Shown: positions 55,141-64,000 of the stretch, in pieces
Layout of the letters: the number at the start of each line of letters is the position of its first letter
Numbering within the stretch: position 1 is the stretch's first letter
NCBI RefSeq assembly: GCF_000215745.1
Contig: NC_015663.1
Coordinates: 3,410,001 to 3,474,000 of the forward strand
From: Klebsiella aerogenes KCTC 2190
Lineage (GTDB): Bacteria; Pseudomonadota; Gammaproteobacteria; Enterobacterales; Enterobacteriaceae
Length of the DNA stretch: 64,000 nt
Reading direction: 5' to 3'
Program-made: the position numbers and the translations under genes
Notes under the pieces: model-generated
The model's database searches: none
Told to the model about the DNA's origin: nothing
What the model saw: only the letters and a program-made list of their open reading frames with translations

Positions 55141-56229
55141 TTACTTCGCCGCGCCTTCGTTTACCCAGTTCATGAAGATCAGATACCCGATGGAGAGCAG
55201 GGTCGCGCCAATAAACATCCCGAGAATGCCATCGGTGGCCATGCCGCCCAACGCGCCGAGCAGAACGATCGGCATCGGCGCATCTACGCCGCGGCCCAAC
55301 ATCAGCGGTTTGAGGACGTTATCGACCATTCCCGCGACAATCAGCAGGACGGTAAACACGACATTCACCGCGGTGCCGTGGTCGCCGGTCATCCACATAA
55401 TGGCAATCGCCGGGGCGGTGACTAGTATTACCGGAATCTGCGCGATGCCGAGCACCAGCGCCAGCACAAAGAAGATCCCGGCGGCCGGGATCCCCGCCAA
55501 CGCAATGATAATTCCCGTCAGCAAGGCCTGAATCAGCGCCACGCCAATGACCCCCTGCGCCACGGCGCGAATAGTGCCGGTGCACAGGCGGCTCAGGGCA
55601 AGACCTTTATTTTCATCAGTGATACGGATAGCGATACGTTTAGCGCTGCTGGCGCCCGCCGCGCCCCAGGTCATGATGGCGCCGGCAACAATAAAGGAGA
55701 GGACAAAGCCCAGCAGCCCGCCGCCCATACTCGCCAGCACGCCGAGCACCAGTTTTGCCGCCTCGCCAATTTGCGCGTGATAGCTGCTCAGTACCGCCGG
55801 CAGGTCCGCCGAGGCCTTCAGCCAGAACGCATACAGCTTACCGCCGACGAGGGGAATAGAGGCGACGTTAGCCGAAGGCGGCGGCAGCGTCAGATCGCTT
55901 CCGCTGACTTTATCAATCAGGCTACCGGCGCTTTCGCCAAGCGAGGTCACCATGAAAATGGTCGGGATGACGATAATCAGCAGGCCGAATAACACTAATA
56001 TGGTCGATGCCAGTCCCTGTCGCCCGCCTATACGTCGCGCGATGTGCTGATGTAAAGGATACAGCGTGACGGCCAGAATCAGCGCCCACAGCATCATGTT
56101 CAGGAACGGCGAGAAGACGGTAAAGCAGAAGGAGGCCAGCGCCAGTATCAAGCCGAACTTAATAAACATATCGAGAAAGCGGGTGACAATTCTTTTCTCA
56201 ATATTAGTTAACTCATTATTTTCTATCAT
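55141..56229 (-). CDS. AI-2E/PerM-family membrane transporter
   Basis: A 362-residue inner-membrane protein with about eight membrane segments. It has paired N-terminal helices (LILALASFCFTVFSPFLNMM), a soluble loop, and the family's C-terminal block VDNVLKPLMLGRGVDAPMPI followed by GALGGMATDGILGMFIG. Relatives export autoinducer-2 (TqsA) or exchange ions; the substrate here is unknown. It converges on putP with 96 nt between stops and stands alone. Confidence 0.85.
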   Translation of the reverse strand: MIENNELTNIEKRIVTRFLDMFIKFGLILALASFCFTVFSPFLNMMLWALILAVTLYPLHQHIARRIGGRQGLASTILVLFGLLIIVIPTIFMVTSLGESAGSLIDKVSGSDLTLPPPSANVASIPLVGGKLYAFWLKASADLPAVLSSYHAQIGEAAKLVLGVLASMGGGLLGFVLSFIVAGAIMTWGAAGASSAKRIAIRITDENKGLALSRLCTGTIRAVAQGVIGVALIQALLTGIIIALAGIPAAGIFFVLALVLGIAQIPVILVTAPAIAIMWMTGDHGTAVNVVFTVLLIVAGMVDNVLKPLMLGRGVDAPMPIVLLGALGGMATDGILGMFIGATLLSIGYLIFMNWVNEGAAK

Positions 56230-56470
56230 GAATTATTCCAGTTGTTATTTTACGCGGCCGCCAGGCCAGTTAAAAACGCTCAACTATAGAGAAGTCTTTG
56301 AAATAAAAAACGCAGGAAATAATTTAAAAAAGAATTTCGCCCAGGCTGTGTTTATCAGTGTAGAACAAAAGAAAATCTGCCGTATCGCCAGAGAGTAATG
56401 TTCGCGCATCTCTTGCTAATTCACTGAAAATACGCTGATATCTGTGTACAAAAAACAATGAGGATAGCAA

Positions 56471-56905
56471 ATGAAATTACCCCAGGGCGCTGCGGCGCTG
56501 ATCGTTGCCGCACTATTGGCAGGATGCGTGGCGCCATCCGAGAAAAGCGCCGCGCACGTTGATAATAACGGCTGTCAGGCGGATAACAGGATGATGCAAA
56601 CCACCCTCTATTTCGGCCTTAGCCGCCCGGCGGGAAAAGATATTACCGCTCAGGAATGGCAGCAGTTTGTCGACCGCGATGTGACGCCGCGTTTTCGCGA
56701 TGGCCTGACGGTATTTGACGCCCGCGGCCAGTGGCTAGGCAACAATGGCGCAGTCGCCCGCGAATCCAGCAAGGCGCTAATGCTGATTCATAGCAACGAT
56801 GCGAAAAGCGAGCAGGGGATTGAAGCGTTGCGTAATACGTATAAGACGCGCTTTGCCCAGGAGTCCGTTATGCGCGTTGATCAGCCGGTCTGCGTACACT
56901 TCTGA
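56471..56905 (+). CDS. DUF3574-type lipoprotein
   Basis: A 144-residue lipoprotein: signal AALIVAALLAGC with the lipidated cysteine at 19. The mature domain has TTLYFGLSRPAGKDITAQEW, QQFVDRDVTPRFRDGLTVFD and a terminal YKTRFAQESVMRVDQPVCV. This pattern is a family of unknown function in proteobacteria. It is a single gene between a permease and a nucleoside transporter; a potential disulfide links its remaining cysteines. Confidence 0.75.
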   Translation: MKLPQGAAALIVAALLAGCVAPSEKSAAHVDNNGCQADNRMMQTTLYFGLSRPAGKDITAQEWQQFVDRDVTPRFRDGLTVFDARGQWLGNNGAVARESSKALMLIHSNDAKSEQGIEALRNTYKTRFAQESVMRVDQPVCVHF

Positions 56906-56938
56906 AACGCAGGGCGGGGAGCTCCCCCGCCCGATGAG

Positions 56939-58123
56939 TTACAGCACCAGTCCGGCAAAACTGGCGGACAGCAGGCTCACCAGCGTCGCGCCATAGGCCA
57001 GACGCAGGCCGAAACGGGAAACGGTATTGCCTTGCTGCTCGTTAAGCCCTTTAATCGCCCCGGCAATAATGCCAATGGAGGCGAAGTTGGCAAACGAGAC
57101 GAGGAACACGGAAAGGATCCCTAGCCCGCGCGGCGTCATGCTGGCGGCAATTTTCTGCAGCTCGATCATCGCCACGAATTCATTGGCAACCAGCTTGGTA
57201 GCCATAATACTACCGGCATTTAGCGCGTCGCTTAATGGAATACCCACCAGCCACGCCAGCGGATAAAATACGTAACCGAGGATTTGCTGGAAGCTTAAGC
57301 CGAAAACGGTCGCAAATAACGCATTAACGGCGCTAATCAGGGCGATAAAGCCGATTAGCATCGCCAGAATAATCATCGCCACCTTAAAGCCTGCCAGGAT
57401 ATATTCGCCCAGCATTTCAAAGAAGCTCTGCGATTCATGCATCTTCTCTAGCTTTATTTCTGCTTCGCTACCGGGGCGCGTAGGATTAATAATCGACAGC
57501 ACAATAAAGGTGCTGAACATATTAAGAATCAACGCCGCTACCACGTATTTCGCATCAAGCATGGTCATATACGCGCCGACGATCGACAGTGATACCGTTG
57601 ACATGGCGGTCGCCGCCATCGTGAACAGGCGACGTGAGGAGAGGTCCCCGAGTACGCCTTTGTAAGCAATAAAGTTTTCCGACTGGCCGAGGATCAGCGA
57701 GCTGACGGCATTGAATGATTCCAGCTTGCCCATGCCGTTCACCTTCGACAGCAGGGTGCCGATCAGACGAATAAAGATCGGCAGAATACGCCAGTGTTGC
57801 AGAATACCTATCAGCGCGGAAATAAAGACAATCGGACACAGTACGCCGAGGAAAATAAAGGCCAGCCCTTTTTCACCCATCCCGCCAAATACGAAATTGG
57901 TCCCTTCAGCGGCGAACCCGAGTAACGAAGCAAAAAATCCAGAAATATTTTTCACTACCCATAAACCGCTTTCAGCGTGAAGGAAAAAGAAAGCCAGGGC
58001 GATTTCAATAATAATTAACTGCAGAATGTAGCGAATGCGGATTTTTTGTCGGTCATAGCTGGCAAGCCAGGCGAGGGCGAGAATAACCGCCAGCGCCAGC
58101 AGGAAGTGCAAAATTTGAGTCAT
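56939..58123 (-). CDS. Concentrative nucleoside transporter (NupC/CNT family)
   Basis: A 394-residue inner-membrane symporter for nucleosides. CNT motifs are visible: [13 protein letters not shown] (the G-x-x-N-F-V-F loop), [16 protein letters not shown] (the nucleoside and cation site), and [19 protein letters not shown] with [17 protein letters not shown] near the end. The relation is closer to the NupX/YeiJ branch than to NupC as I judge it, so no symbol is given. It is divergent from efeU across 274 bp. Confidence 0.87.
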   Translation of the reverse strand: MTQILHFLLALAVILALAWLASYDRQKIRIRYILQLIIIEIALAFFFLHAESGLWVVKNISGFFASLLGFAAEGTNFVFGGMGEKGLAFIFLGVLCPIVFISALIGILQHWRILPIFIRLIGTLLSKVNGMGKLESFNAVSSLILGQSENFIAYKGVLGDLSSRRLFTMAATAMSTVSLSIVGAYMTMLDAKYVVAALILNMFSTFIVLSIINPTRPGSEAEIKLEKMHESQSFFEMLGEYILAGFKVAMIILAMLIGFIALISAVNALFATVFGLSFQQILGYVFYPLAWLVGIPLSDALNAGSIMATKLVANEFVAMIELQKIAASMTPRGLGILSVFLVSFANFASIGIIAGAIKGLNEQQGNTVSRFGLRLAYGATLVSLLSASFAGLVL

Positions 58124-58320
58124 GTTATTTATTTCGCAGATAAATCAGGACCGCCATTTAGCCACAGCGCTCCGGCCCGGTAAATATGTGGCATAAAAAA
58201 TCATGCTATTTGCCATTTTAATGCTTAGTTGGTGAGGTATTTTCGCAAGTGACTATTTTGTAGCGATTAATTTACAACTAGTCATCATTCCCTGAACATT
58301 TCGCTTGTGTTTCTCATTGT

Positions 58321-58339
58321 TGTAATGATAATCACTATC
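58321..58339 (+). promoter_or_regulatory. Fur box upstream of efeUOB
   Basis: TGTAATGATAATCACTATC matches 16 of 19 positions of GATAATGATAATCATTATC. It lies 59-77 nt before the efeU start. E. coli efeUOB is Fur-repressed and acid-induced through CpxAR. Confidence 0.85.
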
Positions 58340-58397
58340 AGAAATATTTACCTATCTTTGCATCCGTTGACTGCGGTTCACATTTAAGGGTTTCGGC

Positions 58398-59228
58398 ATG
58401 TTTGTTCCATTTCTCATCATGTTACGCGAAGGGCTGGAAGCCGCGCTGATTGTCAGCCTGATTGCCAGCTATTTAAAACGAACCCAGCGCGGCAACTGGA
58501 TCGGCGTCATGTGGATTGGCGTATTCCTCGCGGCGGCGCTCTGTCTCGGGTTAGGGGTTTTTATCAACGAGACCACCGGAGAATTTCCGCAGCGCGAGCA
58601 GGAGCTGTTTGAAGGCATCGTGGCGGTGATAGCGGTATTTATTCTCACCTGGATGGTGTTCTGGATGCGTAAAGTGTCGCGCAACGTCAAACAACAGCTG
58701 GAGCAGGCGGTGGATAACGCGCTGCAGCGCGGGAATAACCACGGCTGGGCGCTGGTGATGATGGTGTTTTTTGCGGTTGCCCGCGAAGGCCTGGAGTCGG
58801 TTTTTTTCCTGCTGGCGGCATTCCAGCAGGATGTGGGCATCTGGCCGCCGCTGGGGGCGATGCTCGGCCTGGCGACGGCGGTGGTATTAGGCTTCCTGCT
58901 TTACTGGGGCGGTGTCCGCCTTAATCTCGGCGTGTTCTTCAAATGGACCAGTCTGTTTATCCTGCTGGTGGCGGCCGGTCTGGCAGCCGGGGCGATTCGC
59001 GCCTTCCATGAGGCGGGACTGTGGAATTATTTCCAGAATGTCGCCTTTGATCTTAGCAACGTGGTATCGACGCATACGCTGTTCGGCACGCTGCTGGAAG
59101 GCATCTTTGGTTATCAGGAGACGCCCACCGTCAGCGAAGTGGCGGTTTATCTTCTCTATTTGATCCCGGCACTGGTGTGTTTTGCCTTGCCGCCGGGCAG
59201 CAAAACGACAGCATCGCGGGCCGCGTAA
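58398..59228 (+). CDS. efeU: Ferrous iron permease EfeU
   Basis: Seven-segment inner-membrane iron channel of the OFeT/Ftr1 type. The 276 residues have both REGLE iron motifs: residues 10-14 ([10 protein letters not shown]) and 129-133 (REGLESVFF). The frame is intact from start to stop, unlike E. coli K-12 where efeU carries a frameshift. It is first in efeUOB, with a Fur box upstream. EfeO follows after 53 nt. Confidence 0.95.
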   Translation: MFVPFLIMLREGLEAALIVSLIASYLKRTQRGNWIGVMWIGVFLAAALCLGLGVFINETTGEFPQREQELFEGIVAVIAVFILTWMVFWMRKVSRNVKQQLEQAVDNALQRGNNHGWALVMMVFFAVAREGLESVFFLLAAFQQDVGIWPPLGAMLGLATAVVLGFLLYWGGVRLNLGVFFKWTSLFILLVAAGLAAGAIRAFHEAGLWNYFQNVAFDLSNVVSTHTLFGTLLEGIFGYQETPTVSEVAVYLLYLIPALVCFALPPGSKTTASRAA

Positions 59229-59281
59229 TTCAGGTGCCGCTGATTAATATAGTTACAACATACTTTTCGAAAGGGATGGCC

Positions 59282-60409
59282 ATGATAATTCAATTTCGCC
59301 GTACTGCGCTGCAGTTAACCGTCGCCGCGCTGTTCAGTTCCGCATGCTACGCTCAGGCTGCGGATATTCCGCAAGTAAAAGTTACCGTCAACGACAAGCA
59401 GTGCGAACCGATGAATGTGACGGTGAAGGCGGGTAAAACCCAGTTCATCATTCAGAACCACAGCCAGAAAGCGCTGGAGTGGGAGATCCTGAAAGGCGTA
59501 ATGGTGGTCGAGGAGCGTGAAAATATCGCGCCGGGATTCACGCAAAAATTGACGGCTAACCTACAGCCGGGCGAATACGATATGACCTGTGGCCTGCTGA
59601 CTAATCCGAAAGGAAAGCTGATTGTCACCGGTGAAACCAGCAAAGATGCGGCGAAAGCCGATGCGGTGCTAAGTCTTGGCGAGGCGATTACTGCGTATAA
59701 AGCCTACGTCACCGCGGAAACCACGCAGCTGGTTAGCGGTACTAAAGCCTTTACCGATGCGGTAAAAGCTGGCGATATCGAGAAAGCGAAGGCGCTGTAT
59801 GCCCCGACCCGTCAGCACTACGAGCGCATCGAACCGATTGCGGAACTGTTCTCTGACCTCGACGGCAGCATTGACGCCCGTGAAGACGATTTCGAGAAAA
59901 AAGCCGAAGATCCGAAATTTACCGGCTTTCACCGTCTGGAAAAAGCGCTGTTTGGCGATAACAGCGTTAAAGGGATGGAAAACTATGCTGAACAGTTGAA
60001 CAGCGATGTGCTGGAACTGCAAAAACGCATTAGCGAGCTGGCCTTCCCGCCGTCGAAAGTGGTAGGCGGCGCGGCGGGGCTGATTGAAGAAGTGGCGGCC
60101 AGCAAAATTAGCGGTGAAGAAGATCGCTATAGCCATACCGACCTGTGGGATTTCCAGGCCAATATCGACGGCGCACAGAAAATCGTCGACCTGCTGCGCC
60201 CGCAGCTGCAAAAGGATAATAGCGCGCTGCTGGCCAAAGTTGACGCCAACTTCAAAAAAGTTGATGTCATCCTTGCTAAATACCGCACGAAAGACGGTTT
60301 CGAGACCTATGACAAACTTACCACCGCTGACCGTAATGCGCTGAAAGGGCCGATCACGACGCTGGCAGAAGATCTGGCTCAACTACGCGGAATTTTGGGC
60401 CTGGATTAA
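59282..60409 (+). CDS. efeO: Periplasmic iron-uptake protein EfeO
   Basis: Periplasmic partner of EfeU that handles iron before transport. The 375 residues equal E. coli EfeO. A signal peptide ([17 protein letters not shown]) precedes an N-terminal cupredoxin domain ([37 protein letters not shown]). The C-terminal M75 imelysin-like domain has the HxxE motif in [10 protein letters not shown]. The ATG at 59282 gives the E. coli start and an AAGGG site 8 nt upstream. Confidence 0.95.
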   Translation: MIIQFRRTALQLTVAALFSSACYAQAADIPQVKVTVNDKQCEPMNVTVKAGKTQFIIQNHSQKALEWEILKGVMVVEERENIAPGFTQKLTANLQPGEYDMTCGLLTNPKGKLIVTGETSKDAAKADAVLSLGEAITAYKAYVTAETTQLVSGTKAFTDAVKAGDIEKAKALYAPTRQHYERIEPIAELFSDLDGSIDAREDDFEKKAEDPKFTGFHRLEKALFGDNSVKGMENYAEQLNSDVLELQKRISELAFPPSKVVGGAAGLIEEVAASKISGEEDRYSHTDLWDFQANIDGAQKIVDLLRPQLQKDNSALLAKVDANFKKVDVILAKYRTKDGFETYDKLTTADRNALKGPITTLAEDLAQLRGILGLD

Positions 60410-60413
60410 TTCG

Positions 60414-61697
60414 ATGACACAACAGAAACCTCGCGACGTGAATGAACCGTCACGTCGCCGCTTACTGAAGGGGATCGGCGCGCTTGGCGGCGCGCTGGCC
60501 ATCAGCGGCGGTTGCCCGATGGTGCAGGCGGCGAAAGCGGAAAGCTCCCCCGGCACGCTCGCACCCGATGCGCGTCAGGAAAAACAGCCATTTTATGGCC
60601 CGCATCAGGCGGGCATCCTGACGCCACAGCAGGCCTCGATGATGCTGGTGGCGTTTGATGTGCTGGCGGCGGATAAAGCTGACCTCGAACGCCTGTTCCG
60701 CTTGCTGACTCAGCGGATCGCCTTTTTAACCGCAGGCGGTCCGGCACCGGATACCCCGAATCCCCGATTGCCGCCGATGGATTCCGGGATTTTAGGGCCG
60801 TGGATTGCGCCGGATAACCTGACTATCACCGTCTCAGTCGGCCATTCGCTGTTCGATGAGCGCTTTGGATTAGCGGACAAAGCGCCTAAAAAACTGCAGG
60901 CAATGACGCGTTTCCCGAATGATTCGCTGGATGCTGCACTGTGCCATGGCGATCTGCTACTGCAGATTTGCGCCAATACCCAGGATACGGTGATTCACGC
61001 ACTACGTGACATTATCAAGCACACGCCCGATCTGCTGAGCGTGCGCTGGAAGCGGGAAGGGTTTATCTCTGATAGCGCGGCCCGTAGCAAAGGCAAAGAG
61101 ACGCCAATTAACCTGCTGGGCTTTAAAGACGGTACCGCTAATCCGTCGAGCCAGGATAAAGCGCTAATGGATAACGTGGTGTGGGTTACTGCCGACCAGG
61201 GCGAACCGGCCTGGGCGATCGGCGGTAGTTATCAGGCAGCACGTATCATTCAGTTCCACGTTGAGTTCTGGGATCGTACGCCGCTGAAAGAGCAGCAGAC
61301 GATTTTTGGTCGCGATAAACATTCTGGCGCGCCGTTGGGGATGAAACATGAACATGATGTTCCGGATTATAGTCGCGATCCGAATGGTGAAGTGATCGCC
61401 CTTGATAGCCATATTCGTCTTGCGAACCCGCGTACGCCTGAGACGCAATCCAGCCTGATGATGCGCCGCGGTTACAGCTATTCGTTGGGGATCACCAACT
61501 CCGGACAACTGGATATGGGGTTATTGTTCGTTTGCTATCAGCACGATCTGGAAAAGGGATTCCTGACGGTGCAGAAACGGCTGAACGGCGAGGCCCTGGA
61601 GGAGTACGTTAAACCGATTGGTGGTGGATACTTCTTTGTGTTGCCCGGCGTGATGAACGACCAGCATTATCTTGGACAATCTCTTTTGCAAGCCTGA
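60414..61697 (+). CDS. efeB: Tat-exported DyP-type haem peroxidase EfeB
   Basis: Dye-decolorising-type peroxidase of the EfeUOB system, working in the periplasm, proposed to oxidise ferrous iron or act on haem. In 427 residues it shows a twin-arginine signal ([17 protein letters not shown]), the DyP motif GFKDGTANP and a candidate proximal histidine region in [12 protein letters not shown]. It starts 4 nt after efeO, so translation is probably coupled. The length is close to E. coli EfeB (423). Confidence 0.95.
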   Translation: MTQQKPRDVNEPSRRRLLKGIGALGGALAISGGCPMVQAAKAESSPGTLAPDARQEKQPFYGPHQAGILTPQQASMMLVAFDVLAADKADLERLFRLLTQRIAFLTAGGPAPDTPNPRLPPMDSGILGPWIAPDNLTITVSVGHSLFDERFGLADKAPKKLQAMTRFPNDSLDAALCHGDLLLQICANTQDTVIHALRDIIKHTPDLLSVRWKREGFISDSAARSKGKETPINLLGFKDGTANPSSQDKALMDNVVWVTADQGEPAWAIGGSYQAARIIQFHVEFWDRTPLKEQQTIFGRDKHSGAPLGMKHEHDVPDYSRDPNGEVIALDSHIRLANPRTPETQSSLMMRRGYSYSLGITNSGQLDMGLLFVCYQHDLEKGFLTVQKRLNGEALEEYVKPIGGGYFFVLPGVMNDQHYLGQSLLQA

Positions 61698-61700
61698 TAC

Positions 61701-61732
61701 GCGTCCTGCCGGCGAAGGCAGGGCGTTTTCTG
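61701..61732 (+). terminator. Probable terminator of efeUOB
   Basis: CCTGCC / GGCAGG stem with a 6-nt loop at 61705-61722, followed by TTTT a few bases later. It lies just after the efeB stop. Confidence 0.75.
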
Positions 61733-61931
61733 CTGTTTTTCTCGGATTCAATATATTTCCTGCCATGTGTTATATTTCTGTAATACAAATGACGGATAGT
61801 TTTCTATAGTAAATTGAGAAATCATTGTTGCGTCAATGTAAAAAATAAGTTGCATTAAGAATATTTTTTGATGTACTTATTACATACGCGGTAGTTCCCG
61901 GCAGTGATGTCGCTCACTATGGAGATCGCGA

Positions 61932-62996
61932 ATGGTAAGGTCCTGTAGCGGACAACGTAAAACCACATACCGTACTTTCCAGCACGGAGGCCCAGCTTCC
62001 GGCAGCGATTTTCACTCTGTAACCCCAATCTCTTCCACTATTAATCAGGCTAACTCTGGCAGGGTACGCGGTGCGCGTAGCCGCGGCTCGTTGTCCATTC
62101 AACCGGCAAGCAATGGCTTACAAGGAAGCCAAACCTCAATCGTTCGTGCGCATAATCGCGTTGCTCTTGACGCGCGTGATGTAAACCAACAACGCAAGGT
62201 GCTATCCATGGGAAGACAAAAAGCAGTGATCAAAGCTCGTCGTGAGGCAAAACGTGTGCTGAGACGGGATTCGCGTAGCCATAAACAACGTGAAGAAGAA
62301 TCGGTCACATCGCTTGTGCAAATGAGTGGCGTAGAAGCAATCGGCATGGCGCGGGATAGCCGCGATCTTTCGCCGATTGAAGCGCGTAATGAAGCTCAGG
62401 CGCATTATTTGAATGCCATCGACAATAAACAGCTGATTTTCGCCACCGGCGAAGCCGGGTGCGGGAAGACCTGGATCAGCGCGGCTAAAGCAGCTGAAGC
62501 CCTGATCCATAAGGATGTGGACAGAATTATTGTTACCCGTCCCGTTCTACAGGCCGACGAAGATCTCGGCTTCTTACCGGGAGATATCGCCGAAAAGTTC
62601 GCTCCTTATTTCCGACCAGTATATGACGTACTGGTGAAGCGGTTGGGCGCTTCCTTTATGCAATACTGCCTGCGTCCGGAAATCGGCAAGGTAGAAATCG
62701 CGCCGTTCGCCTATATGCGCGGACGCACCTTTGAAAACGCGGTGGTGATTCTGGACGAGGCCCAGAACGTGACCGCGGCGCAAATGAAGATGTTTTTGAC
62801 CCGCCTCGGGGAGAACGTCACGGTGATCGTCAACGGCGATATTACCCAGTGTGATTTGCCCTCTGGCGTAAAATCAGGACTGAGTGACGCGCTGTCGCGT
62901 TTTGAAGAAGACGACATGATTGGCATCGTGCGCTTTACCACCGATGACTGCGTGCGTTCAACGCTTTGCCAGCGAACGTTGAAAGCCTATTATTAA
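61932..62996 (+). CDS. phoH: PhoH-family ATPase, phosphate-starvation protein
   Basis: P-loop NTPase of the PhoH family, induced by phosphate limitation in E. coli. The core (from residue about 93) has MGRQKAVIKARREAKRVLRR, Walker A in FATGEAGCGKTW, VTRPVLQADEDLGFLPGD and Walker B VVILDEAQN. The full frame is 354 codons, the same length as annotated E. coli PhoH, with GGAG 8 nt before 61932. An internal ATG at 62208 also has an AAGGTG site and would give 262 residues. The first 92 codons are rich in Ser, Arg and Gly and show no domain, so the true start is uncertain. No clear Pho box was found upstream. Confidence 0.85.
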   Translation: MVRSCSGQRKTTYRTFQHGGPASGSDFHSVTPISSTINQANSGRVRGARSRGSLSIQPASNGLQGSQTSIVRAHNRVALDARDVNQQRKVLSMGRQKAVIKARREAKRVLRRDSRSHKQREEESVTSLVQMSGVEAIGMARDSRDLSPIEARNEAQAHYLNAIDNKQLIFATGEAGCGKTWISAAKAAEALIHKDVDRIIVTRPVLQADEDLGFLPGDIAEKFAPYFRPVYDVLVKRLGASFMQYCLRPEIGKVEIAPFAYMRGRTFENAVVILDEAQNVTAAQMKMFLTRLGENVTVIVNGDITQCDLPSGVKSGLSDALSRFEEDDMIGIVRFTTDDCVRSTLCQRTLKAYY

Positions 62997-63010
62997 ACGC
63001 TAGTGAGTGT

Positions 63011-63045
63011 GCAAAGCCCGGGATGTCCCGGGCTTTGTTGTTTTT
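63011..63045 (+). terminator. Rho-independent terminator of phoH
   Basis: Stem GCAAAGCCCGGGA paired with its complement, loop of two, followed by TTGTTGTTTTTGC. It lies 14 nt after the phoH stop. Confidence 0.9.
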
Positions 63046-63052
63046 GCAACAT

Positions 63053-63200
63053 TTCCCCGGCGGCGCTGCGCCTGGACGGGCTACTGGCTGGTGGTGCGGC
63101 CTGTGGGATGGGTAGCCCGGGCGAGGTATTTGGAGTGACCACGCTCCGGTAGGCAGATTTGTCTACGGGCTTGGGGGCACCCCAAAAGTACCCCCTTAGA
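63053..63200. repeat. REP-like repeat and composition boundary
   Basis: REP-like units CCCCGGCGGCGCTGCGCCTG near 63055 and GGTAGCCCGGGCGAGG near 63110 precede a GGGGGCACCCC / GTACCCCC stretch (63172-63198). From about 63200 the DNA changes sharply to AT-rich. No integrase, direct-repeat attachment pair or tRNA is visible in the window. Confidence 0.55.
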
Positions 63201-63212
63201 TATGTTGTTTTG

Positions 63213-64000
63213 TTAAACACAGCCAGTTTGAAGGTTCATTAACCTTCGAGTTTGTATATTAATTAAAACGAACGAGATGGCTGCAATCAGTCCTGTTCCA
63301 GCAAAAACGATAAACCATCCCATAACTGAGACTTGATTTGCCATTAACAGTCCGCCTAATGTGGGGCCAAGTAATCCACCAATTCTACCCAAAGAATTTG
63401 GTAAGCCGATTGCGACCGTTCTCAAATCATGTGGATAATGCTGAGCGATAAACGCATTAACGAGCGAATGAGCTGCAAACAAGAAAAAACCAACAAGGGT
63501 AATTAATACATATAGTACAACAATTGTGGATTTAACCCCCATCAGAATCAGACAAACAGAACCAATAAAGTAAATACTCGGCATTAGAATGGCAAATCCC
63601 TTTTTGTCTGCTACAGAACCCCAATAAATTGCACCTGCTATTGCCCCTGCACATAAAAAAATTGTGAAAGCAATACTAGAACCAAGAGCATATCCTGCAT
63701 TTGTCATAACGCCCGGGAGCCACACAATTACACCATTAATAAACAAAAGCCCCATGATGGCAATAACACAAGCTAAGAATGAAATAAGTGCATATTTTCT
63801 GCCAAACAAATCTTTATAATGAACCTTGTTAGAATCTATTTCTATTGTGAAATTATTAACGGCACTCTCAATATCTATGTTAGCGCTATAGTCTTTGTCA
63901 ATTCTGTACAGTACATTTTTTAACCCTGCCACATCTTTGTTTTTTAGCATGAAATGGGCACTTTCAGGCATTGTTTTTATTATATATGGTAACAATAATA
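63213..64000 (-). CDS. MFS transporter, C-terminal half (partial, cut by window edge)
   Basis: The frame is open to the window edge; at least 262 codons are seen and the N-terminal half lies outside. The visible part has the central loop (MPESAHFMLKNKDVAGLKNV) and about six membrane segments with GSVADKKGFAILMPSIYFIG and NSLGRIGGLLGPTLGGLLM. That is the pattern of sugar/aromatic-acid proton symporters such as the AAHS group. The substrate is unknown. The gene is clearly more AT-rich than the rest of the window, with frequent ATA and TTA codons, suggesting acquisition by transfer. Confidence 0.75.
   Translation of the reverse strand, partial: LLLPYIIKTMPESAHFMLKNKDVAGLKNVLYRIDKDYSANIDIESAVNNFTIEIDSNKVHYKDLFGRKYALISFLACVIAIMGLLFINGVIVWLPGVMTNAGYALGSSIAFTIFLCAGAIAGAIYWGSVADKKGFAILMPSIYFIGSVCLILMGVKSTIVVLYVLITLVGFFLFAAHSLVNAFIAQHYPHDLRTVAIGLPNSLGRIGGLLGPTLGGLLMANQVSVMGWFIVFAGTGLIAAISFVLINIQTRRLMNLQTGCV

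Noticed and set aside
61780..61800. CTGTAATACAAATGACGG as a Pho box for phoH
   Set aside because: Only one half resembles CTGTCAT; the second direct repeat is absent.
63172..63200. GGGGGCACCCC / GTACCCCC stretch as an attachment site
   Set aside because: No integrase, tRNA or second copy is present in the window to support it.

Overview
The window is chromosomal DNA of an enterobacterium (Gammaproteobacteria, Enterobacteriaceae). Most protein sequences look very close to E. coli K-12 families (PutA, PuuABCDE, RutA-G, EfeUOB, Agp, WrbA, YccJ, YmdF), but the loci are joined in an order unlike E. coli. A motile Klebsiella/Enterobacter-type organism, for example Klebsiella aerogenes, fits best. 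That species call is an inference from gene content, not a database match.

Layout. Positions 1-2.5 kb hold the end of a flagellar region: the fliD start, fliC and fliA, with sigma-28 promoters facing both ways. Positions 2.5-11.8 kb are an iron region. A leftward chaN-like, tonB-like, TonB-dependent receptor and YncE-like cluster is divergent from a rightward sfuABC ferric-iron ABC transporter, and each side has a Fur-box-like site. Positions 12-20.3 kb are a carnitine region: two-component monooxygenase (yeaW/yeaX), an aldehyde dehydrogenase between them, a BCCT transporter (yeaV), D-malate dehydrogenase (dmlA) and its regulator (dmlR). Together these could carry L-carnitine to pyruvate. Positions 20.2-29.3 kb are the complete putrescine utilisation (puu) locus with PuuR operators.

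Positions 29.5-37.3 kb are a lower-GC accessory island without any core type VI secretion genes: an orphan VgrG with a C-terminal extension, a Tle3-like lipase effector, two tandem nearly identical lipoprotein immunity candidates, a PAAR protein, an unrecognised membrane protein and a 55-residue membrane peptide. Most of these genes overlap by 1 nt or lie a few nucleotides apart.

Positions 37.3-64 kb follow an E. coli-like order: agp, yccJ-wrbA, ymdF, a DMT transporter, rutGFEDCBA with rutR, putA/putP, then an AI-2E-type permease, a DUF3574-like lipoprotein, a CNT nucleoside transporter, the Fur-controlled efeUOB iron uptake system and phoH. The right edge enters an AT-rich MFS transporter gene that is cut by the window and looks acquired.

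The themes are nitrogen and carbon scavenging (carnitine, putrescine, pyrimidines, proline), iron acquisition by three separate systems, and interbacterial competition. No rRNA, tRNA, CRISPR array or complete insertion sequence was seen. REP-like palindromic repeats sit in several intergenic gaps.
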